Part shown: positions 9,206-18,569 of the stretch, piece by piece | Position numbering within the stretch: the stretch's first letter is position 1 | How the letters are laid out: the number at the start of each line of letters is the position of its first letter | NCBI GenBank assembly: GCA_015061115.1 | Contig: SUXE01000009.1 | Location: 1 to 64,000, forward strand | From: Bacteroidales bacterium | Lineage (GTDB): Bacteria > Bacteroidota > Bacteroidia > Bacteroidales > Paludibacteraceae | Reading direction: 5' to 3' | DNA: 64,000 nucleotides | Made by a program: the position numbers and the translations under genes | The notes under the pieces: generated by a model | Seen by the model: the letters and a program-made list of their open reading frames with translations, nothing else | The model's database searches: none | Told to the model about the DNA's origin: nothing

Positions 9206-9361
9206 TTCTCCTATCCTACAAAGATAAAACTAAAGGTGTGCAAAACGAGGGATTAGGCAGAAAAAAATTTGAATAATTTTGTGATTTAACACGAATTATC
9301 TCAGATTGTCCAAAAGTCAATTTGTTTTGTCATTCGTATATCATACCTCGCAAACATATTC

Positions 9362-12286
9362 TCATCCGAACCTTCTCATTATTTCGGCATAAGCAATATT
9401 GATCTCAGCCATCTTCTTTACGCATTCAACATTATTGGCATTTTTGGGCAGATCCGGATGATATTTTTTTGCCAAGATTCGGTATACATTCTTAACCTGT
9501 TCTTTAGTTGAGTCAACAGGTATTCCAAGTACAGAGAAATATTTTGCATCTGCATGGGAAATATTGGAGATATTGTCTTTGGTATTTTTCTCTGAATTCT
9601 GCGATTGACGGGATTTCTTCGATTGATTAGAAGACTCCGTCTGCTTTGACTTATCAGATGAAGCTTTTTCACTGCGTAACGGTCCATATCGGCGACATAG
9701 TCTATCAATCTGTTTGCTTTTGAGTTTCAACCCCACCATCACTTTGTTCAAAAGATCCCATTCCTCATCTATAATACCGTCATCTGTAGCAGCGATTTTG
9801 AACAGAAGTTGCATCAATTCAATATGCTTTTTCTTATAAGAATGATTCAAAACCAGTATAACATCATTTATGTCTATCTGTAAATATCTATTCTGTTCAA
9901 CTAAAGCGACAAGATTATCACTCATGCCTATAGACGATTGGAAAGACCTAATGAGTCTCTTATGTCTTTCACCAAACGAAGGGCTAAGTCCAACCACTTT
10001 AGCTATCAACATAGCCAACAACAAATGTTCTTTTGAAACATGTTTATCATCATCAATTTGCTTTTTCTCCCCGTCTTCATGCTTATGGGGAGAGACTTTC
10101 TTAGCATCAGAATAGTTAGTTTGTTTAGTATTTTCAGATTTTTCAGTATTTTCGGATTTTTCTTTGCTCTTATTTTTATGTTCTACCCAACGTTTTCTAA
10201 CATATATCAATACAAAAGTGAACAGGACAGCATAAAACACTCTCTTCCATCCATGATTCGTTGATCCGCCACAAAAATTAGTTGATTTTAAAGCAAATGT
10301 TCTTATGGTCGTATTATACACTGCATCGTCCCCATCAAATTCGAAAGTTATTTCTTTAGTTGTCAATATTCTAGGATCAACAAGGCCTGATTCCGCATCT
10401 TCAAGAACGTTTTGTCCATATTGATTTTTGACAGACAACAATTTAAGTTGTTTGTCATCTTGTCCATACACCTTTAATCGAATCGGATATTCTTTATCAA
10501 CCTGTATTTTGTCCCTAGAAATACGAGCACGACCTTTTTCGACAATCTGCCCCGTCTCCCCATCTCGAAAAACATATACTTGCCTTACTGCAGGAGCATC
10601 GAAAGTTTCTCTTACAAACTCATAATCGTTTTTATATCCCTCATAATCACTGCTGTATTTCTTAAATTGGGGTCCATACCTTCTACGATCATATTCTGAA
10701 TTTTCATATGCATTAGAAGTGCTGTAATTGATAGTTAAACGTTCTCGAGTCCATACCCAGAAATAGTTTAAATGATACAATTCTTCATCTCCCTTAGTGA
10801 TTGTATCAACAGAAAACCTGATTATGTTTTCAGATAGTTTAGCAATAATCTCAATGTTTTCTCCGTATGGCACAAAATAAATTTTACGACTATCGTTTTT
10901 AATCGTCAAGCTCTGCAAAGTATCCCATTTACTCATCCAAGTCTGTCCGTAATGGATTTTACCATAATGGATACCTCCTATTTCTGGCATCAAAACCGTA
11001 TTCGGATATCTATGAGACTTGTTGGCCGTAAACAAATCTTCCTTTTTCTCATATGTATCATACGCCTCCACAGCTTGTATCTCACCATCATATAAATCTT
11101 CTTCAACAATCTCTTCAGCAGGATGTACTGCTAAATGATCGTTTTCTACTTGTGTACGTTGATGCAAATCACTATATGACAAACCATTGTTTTGATAGAT
11201 GGCTTCTATTTTCTTTTTTAACTGACATTTTAGTTCACGATCATCATCTCCAGTCTCAATCACACAAAACAATTCATTGTCATCCTGAATTTTTATATTG
11301 GTAAATGATTGCGAAAAAGGCCAACTATGATCACTTGTCACAACAGAGAATCCTTTCAAATACACTTCATAAGAATCATTCTTATCTATAAACAAAGTGC
11401 ATTCACCCATAGCATCCGTGCTAATGACATTCTCCCTTTTTGTTTTTTTAGAAACAAGCAATAACTCTGCATAAGGCAAAGGATTTTCATATTCGTCATT
11501 TAATTTCAAATTGATTTTTCTAAACTCACAATCATGACGGAATGATGTCCACCAGCCAAATTTATTCAAGTTTGCCACATAGCTGTCTCCATTGCGGTGT
11601 GCATAAGTTTCGAACGTCCATCTGCAATTAGTCTCGTCAAAATGCCACATCGACAAAGAATCTGGTTTGACAACCTGGTAATCAGGCAATTTGAACGAGG
11701 CCGTAAAATATCCATCCTTTTTCAAATTTATGTCACCGCCATATTCGTCTCTGAAAAAAGACTCATACATATCCACTCTGAATGATACAACTCCATCGTC
11801 GATATCACCAATCAATCCATCTCCCGGCAATATGGTTCCAAAGTTTTTAGGTTCAATCTCCCACTTGAACAACAAAGTCGACCAATAGACAAGACGTCCA
11901 TATTCAACACGCAATTGGTCGTTATATATTTTAACCTTAACATTTCCGGAATCCTGAGTCGTGATCCTATCATAATAATAGAGACTTGTGTCTGTCCACA
12001 TTTTTGCCGAAAACGCTTCTTTTATAGTTGTATCTGTAAAAGAATCTAATTTGACAACCGCAAGAGTATACCTGTTCTTTTTATAACGGACGGCCATGTT
12101 TGGTCTATACAGATCGTGAGATAAAGTGAATATATTATTTCTCGGGCACTTTAGATTTCCAAAATCACATATCATTTTATCTCCTTGGAAGTTTGATTGA
12201 TTAGATATTTTTATTTTAACGGTCCTTTCACATGACGAAAACAAAATGGCACACAACAAGAACAATAATCTAAATATGACTTTCAT
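9362..12286 (-). CDS. Membrane-spanning lipoprotein with cytoplasmic TerB and J domains
   Basis: A 974-residue protein. It begins with a lipoprotein-type signal (FLLCAILFSSC, Cys19). Residues about 20-680 form a large extracytoplasmic part with beta-rich stretches and a carboxypeptidase-regulatory-like segment around residue 265 (NPLPYAELLLVSKK). A single membrane helix lies near 683-697 (VFYAVLFTFVLIYVRKRW), with positive charges on its C-terminal side, placing what follows in the cytoplasm. After a charged linker come a TerB-like helical domain (about 749-870, LLLAMLIAKVVGLS and KIAATDDGIIDEEWDLL) and a C-terminal J domain with the HPD motif (YHPDLP, about 943-945). TerB+J is the DjlA arrangement, whose J domain stimulates DnaK. 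An envelope sensor coupled to cytoplasmic Hsp70 is my inference. Confidence 0.75.
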   Translation of the reverse strand: MKVIFRLLFLLCAILFSSCERTVKIKISNQSNFQGDKMICDFGNLKCPRNNIFTLSHDLYRPNMAVRYKKNRYTLAVVKLDSFTDTTIKEAFSAKMWTDTSLYYYDRITTQDSGNVKVKIYNDQLRVEYGRLVYWSTLLFKWEIEPKNFGTILPGDGLIGDIDDGVVSFRVDMYESFFRDEYGGDINLKKDGYFTASFKLPDYQVVKPDSLSMWHFDETNCRWTFETYAHRNGDSYVANLNKFGWWTSFRHDCEFRKINLKLNDEYENPLPYAELLLVSKKTKRENVISTDAMGECTLFIDKNDSYEVYLKGFSVVTSDHSWPFSQSFTNIKIQDDNELFCVIETGDDDRELKCQLKKKIEAIYQNNGLSYSDLHQRTQVENDHLAVHPAEEIVEEDLYDGEIQAVEAYDTYEKKEDLFTANKSHRYPNTVLMPEIGGIHYGKIHYGQTWMSKWDTLQSLTIKNDSRKIYFVPYGENIEIIAKLSENIIRFSVDTITKGDEELYHLNYFWVWTRERLTINYSTSNAYENSEYDRRRYGPQFKKYSSDYEGYKNDYEFVRETFDAPAVRQVYVFRDGETGQIVEKGRARISRDKIQVDKEYPIRLKVYGQDDKQLKLLSVKNQYGQNVLEDAESGLVDPRILTTKEITFEFDGDDAVYNTTIRTFALKSTNFCGGSTNHGWKRVFYAVLFTFVLIYVRKRWVEHKNKSKEKSENTEKSENTKQTNYSDAKKVSPHKHEDGEKKQIDDDKHVSKEHLLLAMLIAKVVGLSPSFGERHKRLIRSFQSSIGMSDNLVALVEQNRYLQIDINDVILVLNHSYKKKHIELMQLLFKIAATDDGIIDEEWDLLNKVMVGLKLKSKQIDRLCRRYGPLRSEKASSDKSKQTESSNQSKKSRQSQNSEKNTKDNISNISHADAKYFSVLGIPVDSTKEQVKNVYRILAKKYHPDLPKNANNVECVKKMAEINIAYAEIMRRFG

Positions 12287-12327
12287 AAAGTTATTTTTTA
12301 CCGAGATATTTGCAAATAATTATATGA

Positions 12328-12358
12328 CAAAGATAAAAAATAATGAAAAAAAAACAAT
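12328..12358 (-). promoter_or_regulatory. Putative promoter for the TerB/J-domain lipoprotein gene
   Basis: On the minus strand ATTG (12358-12355), a 19-base spacer, then TATCTTTG (12335-12328): a perfect -7 and a one-mismatch -33. It is about 42 bases upstream of the ATG at 12286. Confidence 0.5.
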
Positions 12359-12560
12359 AATTCTCACGTCTCCATCCGTGACAAACGTACCAAACCACAT
12401 ATCCATAAATATTTGTCAAGCATTTATCTGTATTCGAAAATTCCTTGAATTATGATTTTTTTATTTTTGGTTTCGGAAATCTTCGGTGGACACATCCTGA
12501 TCAAATCAGAATCAATGGACACAAATTATTATCGGAATCTATTACCATACATAACAGACC

Positions 12561-14840
12561 ATGAAGAAAACACTACTATCTATCGTTGCTTCAGTTGCAA
12601 CTTTTTTCGGTGCCACACTCCAATCGTTTGGAGTCTCCGTATCCAATCCGCTCATCTACTCTGATGTGCCAGACCCTTCCGTCATCCGTGATGGAAACAA
12701 ATACTATATGGTGAGCACAACTATGCATTGTGCTCCGGGTGTCCCTATCATGATGTCGGAAGATTTGTCGAATTGGCGTACCGTCAACTATGCTTATCAG
12801 ACTCTTGACAACGGCGACAACCAAAGTCTTAACGGCGGCAAACATGCTTACGGAAAGGGTTCGTGGGCATCTTCGCTTCGTAAGCATAAAGGCAAATACT
12901 ATATTCTTACTCCATCGTATACTACTGGAAAAACTCATCTTTTCTCAACTGAGGATATCGAAAACGGCACTTGGGATGAGGTGCGTCTTCCTTTCTACCA
13001 CGATCCTTCCCTTTTCTTCGACGATGACGATCGTGCTTACATCATCTTTGGTAGCGGTGAATTCAAAATGGTAGAGCTCAACAGCGATCTAAAAGGTGTG
13101 AAAAATGGAGAGACAAAACTGAATATTCCTATCGACCAAACAACCGGGACAAACGGTTATATCGTTAAATGTGAGGGAGCTCACATGGAGAAAGTGGATG
13201 GCAAATATTATCTTTTCGCCATCTCTTGGCCGAATGGCAAATGCCGTACCGAATTGGTCTTCAGATCTAGCAGTCTGACTGGAAACTATGAGGGCAAGAT
13301 TGCTTTGCAGGAGAACGGTGTGGCTCAGGGAGGTATCTTCGACACTCCGGAAGGTAAGTGGTATGCGATGTTGTTCCGCGACTCTGGTGGTGTGGGTCGT
13401 ATTCCTTGGCTTATCCCTGTCACTTGGCAGAATGGATGGCCTACAATGGGTAATCAGGCAGCTCGTAGCGTCGACCTGCCAAATGCCGTAGAACCAGCAT
13501 ATAGCATGGCGACTTGTGATGATTTCGAATCAACTACACTGCCTCTTGAATGGCAGTGGAACCATAATCCTGACGATGCTCATTGGTCATTGTCAGCACG
13601 TCCAGGATATTTGCGTATCACAACCGGACGTACAGACAAAAGTCTTTACTGGGCTAAGAACACATTGACACAAAAGACTTTCGGACCTAAATGTTCGGGT
13701 CGTGTGGCTCTTGATGTAAGAGGTATGAAAGACGGTGATGTAGCCGGACTTGTTGCACTACAGGATTCATTCGGTTTTGTCGGTGTGGAGAAGCAGTGGG
13801 GCAAACTAAACATCGTCCAGCAAAAGACTGTGACCCGAAATGCATCCGTACCGTTTGACGGAGAGACAGTATATCTACGAATCGATTTTGATTTCACAAA
13901 AGACAGAGCTTATTTCTATTATAGCACAGACAATCAGAAATGGAATGCCATCGGAAAAGACATTCCTCTTCCATACACTCTTGGTATGTTTGCAGGATAT
14001 AAATTCGGATTGTTCAATTACGCAACGTCGCAAGCAGGAGGATATGCAGATTTTGATTGGTTCAAAGTTGGAGAAGATGTATACGACGAGATTTATCTTG
14101 GACAGATCAAAGAGCCTGAGGTAGTAGGTCCATACAATGAAGTGGCAGCCAATATTCCTGGCGTAGTGGAGGCAGAAAACTATAACACTGGTGGAAATAA
14201 TATCTCATACTACGATAAAGACAGAAGCAATCGTGGTGGTGAGTATAGAAAAGACGGAGTGGATATCTACGCTTCAGATGAGGCTAACGGTTTTGCGATA
14301 GGATATTGTGAAGAAGAGGAGTGGATGAACTACACAGTCAATGTCGCAGAAGAGGGAGAATACACAGTCTCGGTAAGAGCAAGTGAAGAGGGAGAAGTCG
14401 AAGCTGGCACCATCCACGCATCTCTTTCTAATGAGACAGGCGACGCGATTGACATAGAGGTTGGCAGCACAGGAGCATGGGATGTGTATGACGAATACGT
14501 CCAGAAAAACAGGATTTCCCTTCCTGCTGGTGAATCAACAATCAAATTGACAATCAAGAAATCATGGGTCAACATCGATCGCCTGACTTTCACCAAATAT
14601 GATCCTTCAGATGTGGATCTCACAGAGGCTGACAAAATCGTGGTGGTAACATCACCGTCGACAATCAAAATCATCGGCACTGACAGCTCTTTCAAGGCAG
14701 AAATAATCAACGCAGAAGGAAAGACAGTGTGTGTGTCAGACAAAACAGAGATCTACACATCAGGAATCACATCCGGTGTCTACACAATCAGAATCACAAC
14801 TGACAGCAACGTTGTCTGCAAAAAATTGACTTTGAAATAA
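12561..14840 (+). CDS. GH43 glycosidase with CBM6 and T9SS sorting domain
   Basis: A 759-residue exported glycoside hydrolase of family 43. Residues 1-25 are a signal peptide. The five-bladed propeller spans about 28-320, with the catalytic base Asp in VPDPSVI (Asp38), the pKa modulator Asp in YHDPSLFF (Asp148) and the acid Glu in CEGAHME (Glu205). A concanavalin-like beta-xylosidase C-terminal domain follows (about 322-515). A CBM6 carbohydrate-binding module comes next (about 530-680, beginning VVEAENYNTGG). The last 70 residues form a sorting-domain-like ending (IINAEGKTVCV to KKLTLK). The family contains beta-xylosidases and alpha-L-arabinofuranosidases; the substrate here is probably a plant xylan or arabinoxylan. 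It stands alone, with no SusCD pair nearby. A -7-like TATTTTTG at 12462-12469 lacks a good -33. Confidence 0.88.
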   Translation: MKKTLLSIVASVATFFGATLQSFGVSVSNPLIYSDVPDPSVIRDGNKYYMVSTTMHCAPGVPIMMSEDLSNWRTVNYAYQTLDNGDNQSLNGGKHAYGKGSWASSLRKHKGKYYILTPSYTTGKTHLFSTEDIENGTWDEVRLPFYHDPSLFFDDDDRAYIIFGSGEFKMVELNSDLKGVKNGETKLNIPIDQTTGTNGYIVKCEGAHMEKVDGKYYLFAISWPNGKCRTELVFRSSSLTGNYEGKIALQENGVAQGGIFDTPEGKWYAMLFRDSGGVGRIPWLIPVTWQNGWPTMGNQAARSVDLPNAVEPAYSMATCDDFESTTLPLEWQWNHNPDDAHWSLSARPGYLRITTGRTDKSLYWAKNTLTQKTFGPKCSGRVALDVRGMKDGDVAGLVALQDSFGFVGVEKQWGKLNIVQQKTVTRNASVPFDGETVYLRIDFDFTKDRAYFYYSTDNQKWNAIGKDIPLPYTLGMFAGYKFGLFNYATSQAGGYADFDWFKVGEDVYDEIYLGQIKEPEVVGPYNEVAANIPGVVEAENYNTGGNNISYYDKDRSNRGGEYRKDGVDIYASDEANGFAIGYCEEEEWMNYTVNVAEEGEYTVSVRASEEGEVEAGTIHASLSNETGDAIDIEVGSTGAWDVYDEYVQKNRISLPAGESTIKLTIKKSWVNIDRLTFTKYDPSDVDLTEADKIVVVTSPSTIKIIGTDSSFKAEIINAEGKTVCVSDKTEIYTSGITSGVYTIRITTDSNVVCKKLTLK

Positions 14841-14851
14841 CATTAAACCCC

Positions 14852-14879
14852 GTAGAGACGCACGGATGTGCGTATTTTT
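14852..14879 (+). terminator. Terminator made of a GAGACGCAC palindrome
   Basis: GTAGAGACGCAC (14852-14863) joins a hairpin ACGCAC-GGAT-GTGCGT (14858-14873) followed by ATTTTT. It is one of the dispersed palindrome copies and sits 12 bases after the GH43 stop, so the repeat probably doubles as the terminator. Confidence 0.7.
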
Positions 14880-14895
14880 CAGAATATGCGTGTAA

Positions 14896-14936
14896 AAATG
14901 CCGTGGTGATGATTTTCACCACGGCATTTTGCTTTT
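14896..14936 (+). terminator. Second strong hairpin after GH43
   Basis: Perfect 14-base stem: AAATGCCGTGGTGA (14896-14909) and TCACCACGGCATTT (14916-14929), a 6-base loop, then TTGCTTTT. A-rich on the other side, so it may work in both directions. Confidence 0.85.
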
Positions 14937-14948
14937 AATATTTATCAT

Positions 14949-14976
14949 AAAAAAGGCGACATACAGCCGCCTTTTC
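14949..14976 (-). terminator. Terminator for the 308-residue secreted protein gene
   Basis: Minus-strand stem AAAAGGCG (14975-14968) / CGCCTTTT (14958-14951), a 9-base loop, then a T run. It lies about 20 bases past the stop at 14997. Confidence 0.8.
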
Positions 14977-14996
14977 TATTCCAAACAACCTTGATA

Positions 14997-15923
14997 TTAT
15001 TTCAAAACTGGACGGATCAACACACCATCATAACGTGTGTGCATCCAATGAAGTCTATGTGATTTATCTGAAGTAAACATAAGGAAACTTACGCCATAGA
15101 CATCATCTACATTACTGAATCCAGAAGTCCAGTAGTAGCCATTGCCTATAGATGGAGTTGTTTCTTTAGGCTTCAACACACCGACTGCAGGCAAGAAGAT
15201 AGAATTACCATTAGGACCTGTAACTTTGCATCCCTTCATTCCATCAACTGTAACGAACTCCCATGTACACTTTTCTACAAGTTCTTTAGATTCAGCCTCT
15301 GTTGGCATTCTCCAACATGATCCCCAATTTACAGTTGCCGCATCATGCTCAGGAGTAAGAATACTGTCGGCAGACATTATACCCTTCTCAATCAACTCTG
15401 ATGCTGACCATTCTGAATAGTCGTAAGTGTCGTCAAATGGAGTCACCTCTCCCCAAGAGTAGTGTGTACCCATATCTGTTGACTTTGTCGCTCCTAAATT
15501 CATAGAAGCCCATTTCACAGAAAGACCTAAATCAACAGCATTAGTATCACCTGCGCAAACTCCATCACATGCAGCTAATTTCTTCTTCAATGTCTCAATT
15601 TCGGAGTCCTTTTTGTAGATCTCGTTATACAACCAAGAAATAGAGTCTCTTCTCGACTCATTTTCTTTCGCGCTCTCCTGCAGTTTCGAAATGATTCCAG
15701 AAAGTGCATCCAAAAGATATTCAGGATCGTTAAGTTTTTTCTCACAAGCAGTGTCTGGTGCAGGTGCTGCCAATCTTGATTTTCCAAGGGAAAAATTAAT
15801 TTCTTCTACATCAGCCACATCATAGCCATAAGCAGTACCATCATTCTGATGCACATAAATGTTTTGAGCAAACAGTGCTGAACTCATCAGAGTAGCGCCA
15901 ACAATTGTAAATAGTTTTTTCAT
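14997..15923 (-). CDS. Secreted Fib_succ_major/DUF1566-type protein
   Basis: A 308-residue protein with a signal peptide (MKKLFTIVGATLMSSALFAQ). The stretch YVHQNDGTAYGYDVADVEEINFS resembles the short beta segment found at the start of many Bacteroidales surface proteins. Residues about 70-118 are a charged helix, probably a coiled coil (SKLQESAKENESRR, KKDSEIETLKKKLAAC). The C-terminal domain begins VDLGLSVKWASMNLGA and continues with THYSWGEVTPF, CWRMPTEAESKEL, GYYWTSG and LIRPVLK, the pattern of Fibrobacter major paralogous domains. Function unknown; probably a surface protein. It lies 32 bases downstream of the next gene's stop, so they likely form an operon. Confidence 0.8.
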   Translation of the reverse strand: MKKLFTIVGATLMSSALFAQNIYVHQNDGTAYGYDVADVEEINFSLGKSRLAAPAPDTACEKKLNDPEYLLDALSGIISKLQESAKENESRRDSISWLYNEIYKKDSEIETLKKKLAACDGVCAGDTNAVDLGLSVKWASMNLGATKSTDMGTHYSWGEVTPFDDTYDYSEWSASELIEKGIMSADSILTPEHDAATVNWGSCWRMPTEAESKELVEKCTWEFVTVDGMKGCKVTGPNGNSIFLPAVGVLKPKETTPSIGNGYYWTSGFSNVDDVYGVSFLMFTSDKSHRLHWMHTRYDGVLIRPVLK

Positions 15924-15955
15924 ATTATTTTAGTTTTTCACGACTTCGTTATCTT

Positions 15956-16435
15956 TCACTTTTTTATAAACTTAACCTGTGTTGAATCCACTTTCAACAC
16001 ATATAGACCTTGAACCAAGTCCTCAACATCTATTTCCAAACCAACTTGCTTTTTCACAACCACACCGTTCATATCGATTATCTCGACCTGTGAATTTTCA
16101 TCAATTCCAGTGAGATAAATCATCTTCTCTACAGGGTTGGGATATACAGCAATCTGCAACGGAGCAGCTTTCTTTTCATCCACATCCGTGATGAATCTGT
16201 CAAATTTAATGGATTCATAACCCTTTAATGTGTCATTTCCTGTTATGATGCTGAAAGTCGGGAGTCTTGAATCTACCGGACTCCTCAAAACAGGCTTAAT
16301 ACGCAAATCTTCCGAAATCACAAAAAAATCTGAATTACCATCAGATCTAATACCTTTGACTTTCCATCCATTATCCTCAGCTGACACAGACAACGAGAAT
16401 AATAACGCCAAAACGCTTAGAGTAAAATTTTTCAT
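15956..16435 (-). CDS. Small exported protein with T9SS sorting domain
   Basis: A 159-residue protein with a signal peptide (MKNFTLSVLALLFSLSVSAED). About 60 residues of mature sequence contain GWKVKGIRSDGNSDFFVISED, a short beta segment, then a T9SS type A sorting domain (VYPNPVEKMIYLTGI, EIIDMNGVVVKK, GLYVLKVDSTQVKFIKK). So the cargo part is very small, only about 60-70 residues. It is the first gene of a pair with the Fib_succ_major protein. Function unknown; a surface-anchored peptide or an accessory partner of the second gene is possible. Confidence 0.8.
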   Translation of the reverse strand: MKNFTLSVLALLFSLSVSAEDNGWKVKGIRSDGNSDFFVISEDLRIKPVLRSPVDSRLPTFSIITGNDTLKGYESIKFDRFITDVDEKKAAPLQIAVYPNPVEKMIYLTGIDENSQVEIIDMNGVVVKKQVGLEIDVEDLVQGLYVLKVDSTQVKFIKK

Positions 16436-16449
16436 AAATTATTTATATC

Positions 16450-16506
16450 TATCTTTGCAACATTTCCATTTGCAAAGATATATAATTGTCACTCATTTCA
16501 TTCAAG
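16450..16506 (-). promoter_or_regulatory. Promoter-like region with 10-base inverted repeat
   Basis: Minus-strand CTTG (16506-16503), 22 bases, TATCTTTG (16480-16473), upstream of the ATG at 16435. The -7 is one arm of a perfect inverted repeat: TATCTTTGCA (16450-16459) and TGCAAAGATA (16471-16480), which could be an operator covering the start of transcription or a chance mirror of the -7 element. Confidence 0.4.
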
Positions 16507-16570
16507 ATAAATCGCTTTTAACTTTATTTTAACATTCTATGAAGATCTAAGATTATGATATTATCTACTA

Positions 16571-16611
16571 ACAAAAAGGATTGTTAAGGGCATGAATCCC
16601 TTAACAATCCT
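16571..16611 (-). terminator. Terminator of the DUF4139 pair
   Basis: Perfect 14-base stem: AGGATTGTTAAGGG (16577-16590) and CCCTTAACAATCCT (16598-16611), 7-base loop. On the minus strand it is followed by TTTTTG. The left arm is nearly identical to the start of the two-hairpin repeats at 57627 and 61614, so this is a half copy of that family used as a terminator. Confidence 0.85.
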
Positions 16612-16691
16612 CTATCTGTGTGATAAATTACTTTAATAAATTTAATCTGCTTCTAAGATAATCCTTGTCGAGACGACTACTTTTTCAGCAT

Positions 16692-18566
16692 TTACTCCAC
16701 AGTGATATCAGATCTCTTCGATTTCACTGAATAAGAGAATTTCAGTTCCTTCTTTTCTCCTGGTTTCAGATTAAGTTTCCAAGTAAGCTTACCCTCCTTC
16801 TCGTCTACCTCGGCTCCACCATTATCAACCAAAACTACCTTGATATCATCCACTGTAGAGACAGGGAACTGATCTTCCACCGTCACCTTAACAGACTCCG
16901 TCTTATTGTTTTTCACTGTGATCTTCCATTCACGCTCCACCTTGTCGGATGTCTTGATCAGATTCTTCGACGAGTATGTACGCATATCCTTTCTGTCGAC
17001 AGCAAGATCCTTATCTTTTCCGATTGACAGATTCAACGTGTCTTCTGTCTGACGGGCATTGATGAAGCTCTCGCCCATATACATATTGTTCAAGAATAGT
17101 TTGACAGTACCGTCGAGCAAATCCAAACGTTTCCAATTAGGAATAGATGCCACCAAATAGACATCCTTCGACAATTTAGGCACCGCATAATAGTTATACT
17201 CCGCGTCGACAGACATATCCTTCACCACAACCTCATGATCAGCACCGTCGTCAGGGATAGTATTCTTTCCACCGATTGTTGCGACGGAATTGCGGATGAC
17301 CATCTGCGGTATATTCGATTCCATATCACTGCTCATGGCTGACTTTGCAAGGCTCACTCTGTGCTGTCCGATATAATTTACAAAATGCTTATCGATATTA
17401 GAATCGCTGATCTTTGATGATCCGCTCTCCATACGCACGTTTCTGATCATTACGTTCTGACCTTTTGCCTTGCAGGATGTAGAACGGTATCCAGAATAGC
17501 TGAAATTGACATCATTGTAGACAGGGACCAGCAACTCATAGTAACCATTCTCATCCGACTGTGTCTTGCGATCATCGTCGTCACAAGTGATCAAAGCCCC
17601 CTTCAACGGGCCTCTCCAATCACGCACCACACCCATCACCTTCACATATGGATTACCATTGTCATTAGTATGGGTTGGTCTTTCATAATATCTGCCGTCA
17701 GGGACGACGTATCTACCCAATTCCGGTTTCTCATTGCTCACACTCGGATCATTCTGGGAAAGTTTCACCTGTACATTATCCCACTTCTCTTTTGTGGCCT
17801 GGCTTACGTATGCCTTCTGCACCAAATGAAGTTTGGTGTCATTCCTTGCGATACGAGCCTCGTAGAATGGCATCCACGCCGCATTCTTCACAAAATAGTT
17901 GATCTCCAAATCACAATTTGAGGCAGTTGGCGACTCCAGTTTGACCAGAAGAAAACTCATTGGCTCCATCTGTTTGTCATACAACAGATTCACCTTCTGC
18001 TCATTCAACGTGAGTTCATCCTGATACTTCTTCATCTGCTTCTGGTAGCCATACTGCAGTTTGATGATCTCATTCAAGTCGTTACGCACGTATGATGCCA
18101 CGCCCTGCAATGTAGGAGCAGTAAAACCATTGTCACCACCAATATTATTGCTTTTCAACACTAGGTCTCGCTCCCTGTCAAGCACCTCACTCTTACCCTG
18201 CAACATATCAATTGAATCACGCAATACATTTGCTCTTTTCGTCAATGTTGCCACCTCATTGCCTATCTGTTTCTGTCCGGGCACCTCCACGTCATAACTA
18301 ATTGAGGAAAGCACCACATTTCCTCCCTTCACACCGACCTGCACGGAATTCTGTTCCAATAACGGAGTCAGCAACGGGATTTTCACCTCCGTCACCCCAC
18401 TCTTGACATTCACTTTAGCAGTACGCGTCACCATGGCACCAGTGGCATACACCATCACCTCTTTGATTTTCGACTGCGTCTCCACAGGGGCAGCAGATGC
18501 TGTCATTATGCCTAAAGAGAGGCAACCTGCCAATATAGTTTGAAATTTCATATATATCGTTTTCAT
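16692..18566 (-). CDS. DUF4140/DUF4139 (mucoidy-inhibitor A family) exported protein
   Basis: A 624-residue protein. The N-terminus has two possible starts, Met1 and Met6 (KTIYMKFQT); the second gives a cleaner signal peptide ending TASAAPVE. The DUF4140 region spans about 33-130 (IKEVMVYATGAMVTRTAKV). A helical coiled-coil-like part follows to about 200. The DUF4139 region follows (NAAWMPFYEARIA), interrupted at about 305-380 by a carboxypeptidase-regulatory-like domain (VMGVVRDWRGPLKGALITC, DENGYYELLVP). The protein ends with a beta-rich stretch (KLNLKPGEKKELKFSYSV). The family is named after a protein linked to mucoidy, but its biochemical role is unknown to me. The start is 3 bases after the stop of the upstream paralogue, so they are co-transcribed. 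Confidence 0.85.
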   Translation of the reverse strand: MKTIYMKFQTILAGCLSLGIMTASAAPVETQSKIKEVMVYATGAMVTRTAKVNVKSGVTEVKIPLLTPLLEQNSVQVGVKGGNVVLSSISYDVEVPGQKQIGNEVATLTKRANVLRDSIDMLQGKSEVLDRERDLVLKSNNIGGDNGFTAPTLQGVASYVRNDLNEIIKLQYGYQKQMKKYQDELTLNEQKVNLLYDKQMEPMSFLLVKLESPTASNCDLEINYFVKNAAWMPFYEARIARNDTKLHLVQKAYVSQATKEKWDNVQVKLSQNDPSVSNEKPELGRYVVPDGRYYERPTHTNDNGNPYVKVMGVVRDWRGPLKGALITCDDDDRKTQSDENGYYELLVPVYNDVNFSYSGYRSTSCKAKGQNVMIRNVRMESGSSKISDSNIDKHFVNYIGQHRVSLAKSAMSSDMESNIPQMVIRNSVATIGGKNTIPDDGADHEVVVKDMSVDAEYNYYAVPKLSKDVYLVASIPNWKRLDLLDGTVKLFLNNMYMGESFINARQTEDTLNLSIGKDKDLAVDRKDMRTYSSKNLIKTSDKVEREWKITVKNNKTESVKVTVEDQFPVSTVDDIKVVLVDNGGAEVDEKEGKLTWKLNLKPGEKKELKFSYSVKSKRSDITVE

Positions 18567-18569
18567 AGT

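Noticed and set aside
12452-12664. 70-codon plus-strand frame overlapping the GH43 start
   Set aside because: It runs through the GH43 signal peptide in another frame; the GH43 start at 12561 is well supported.
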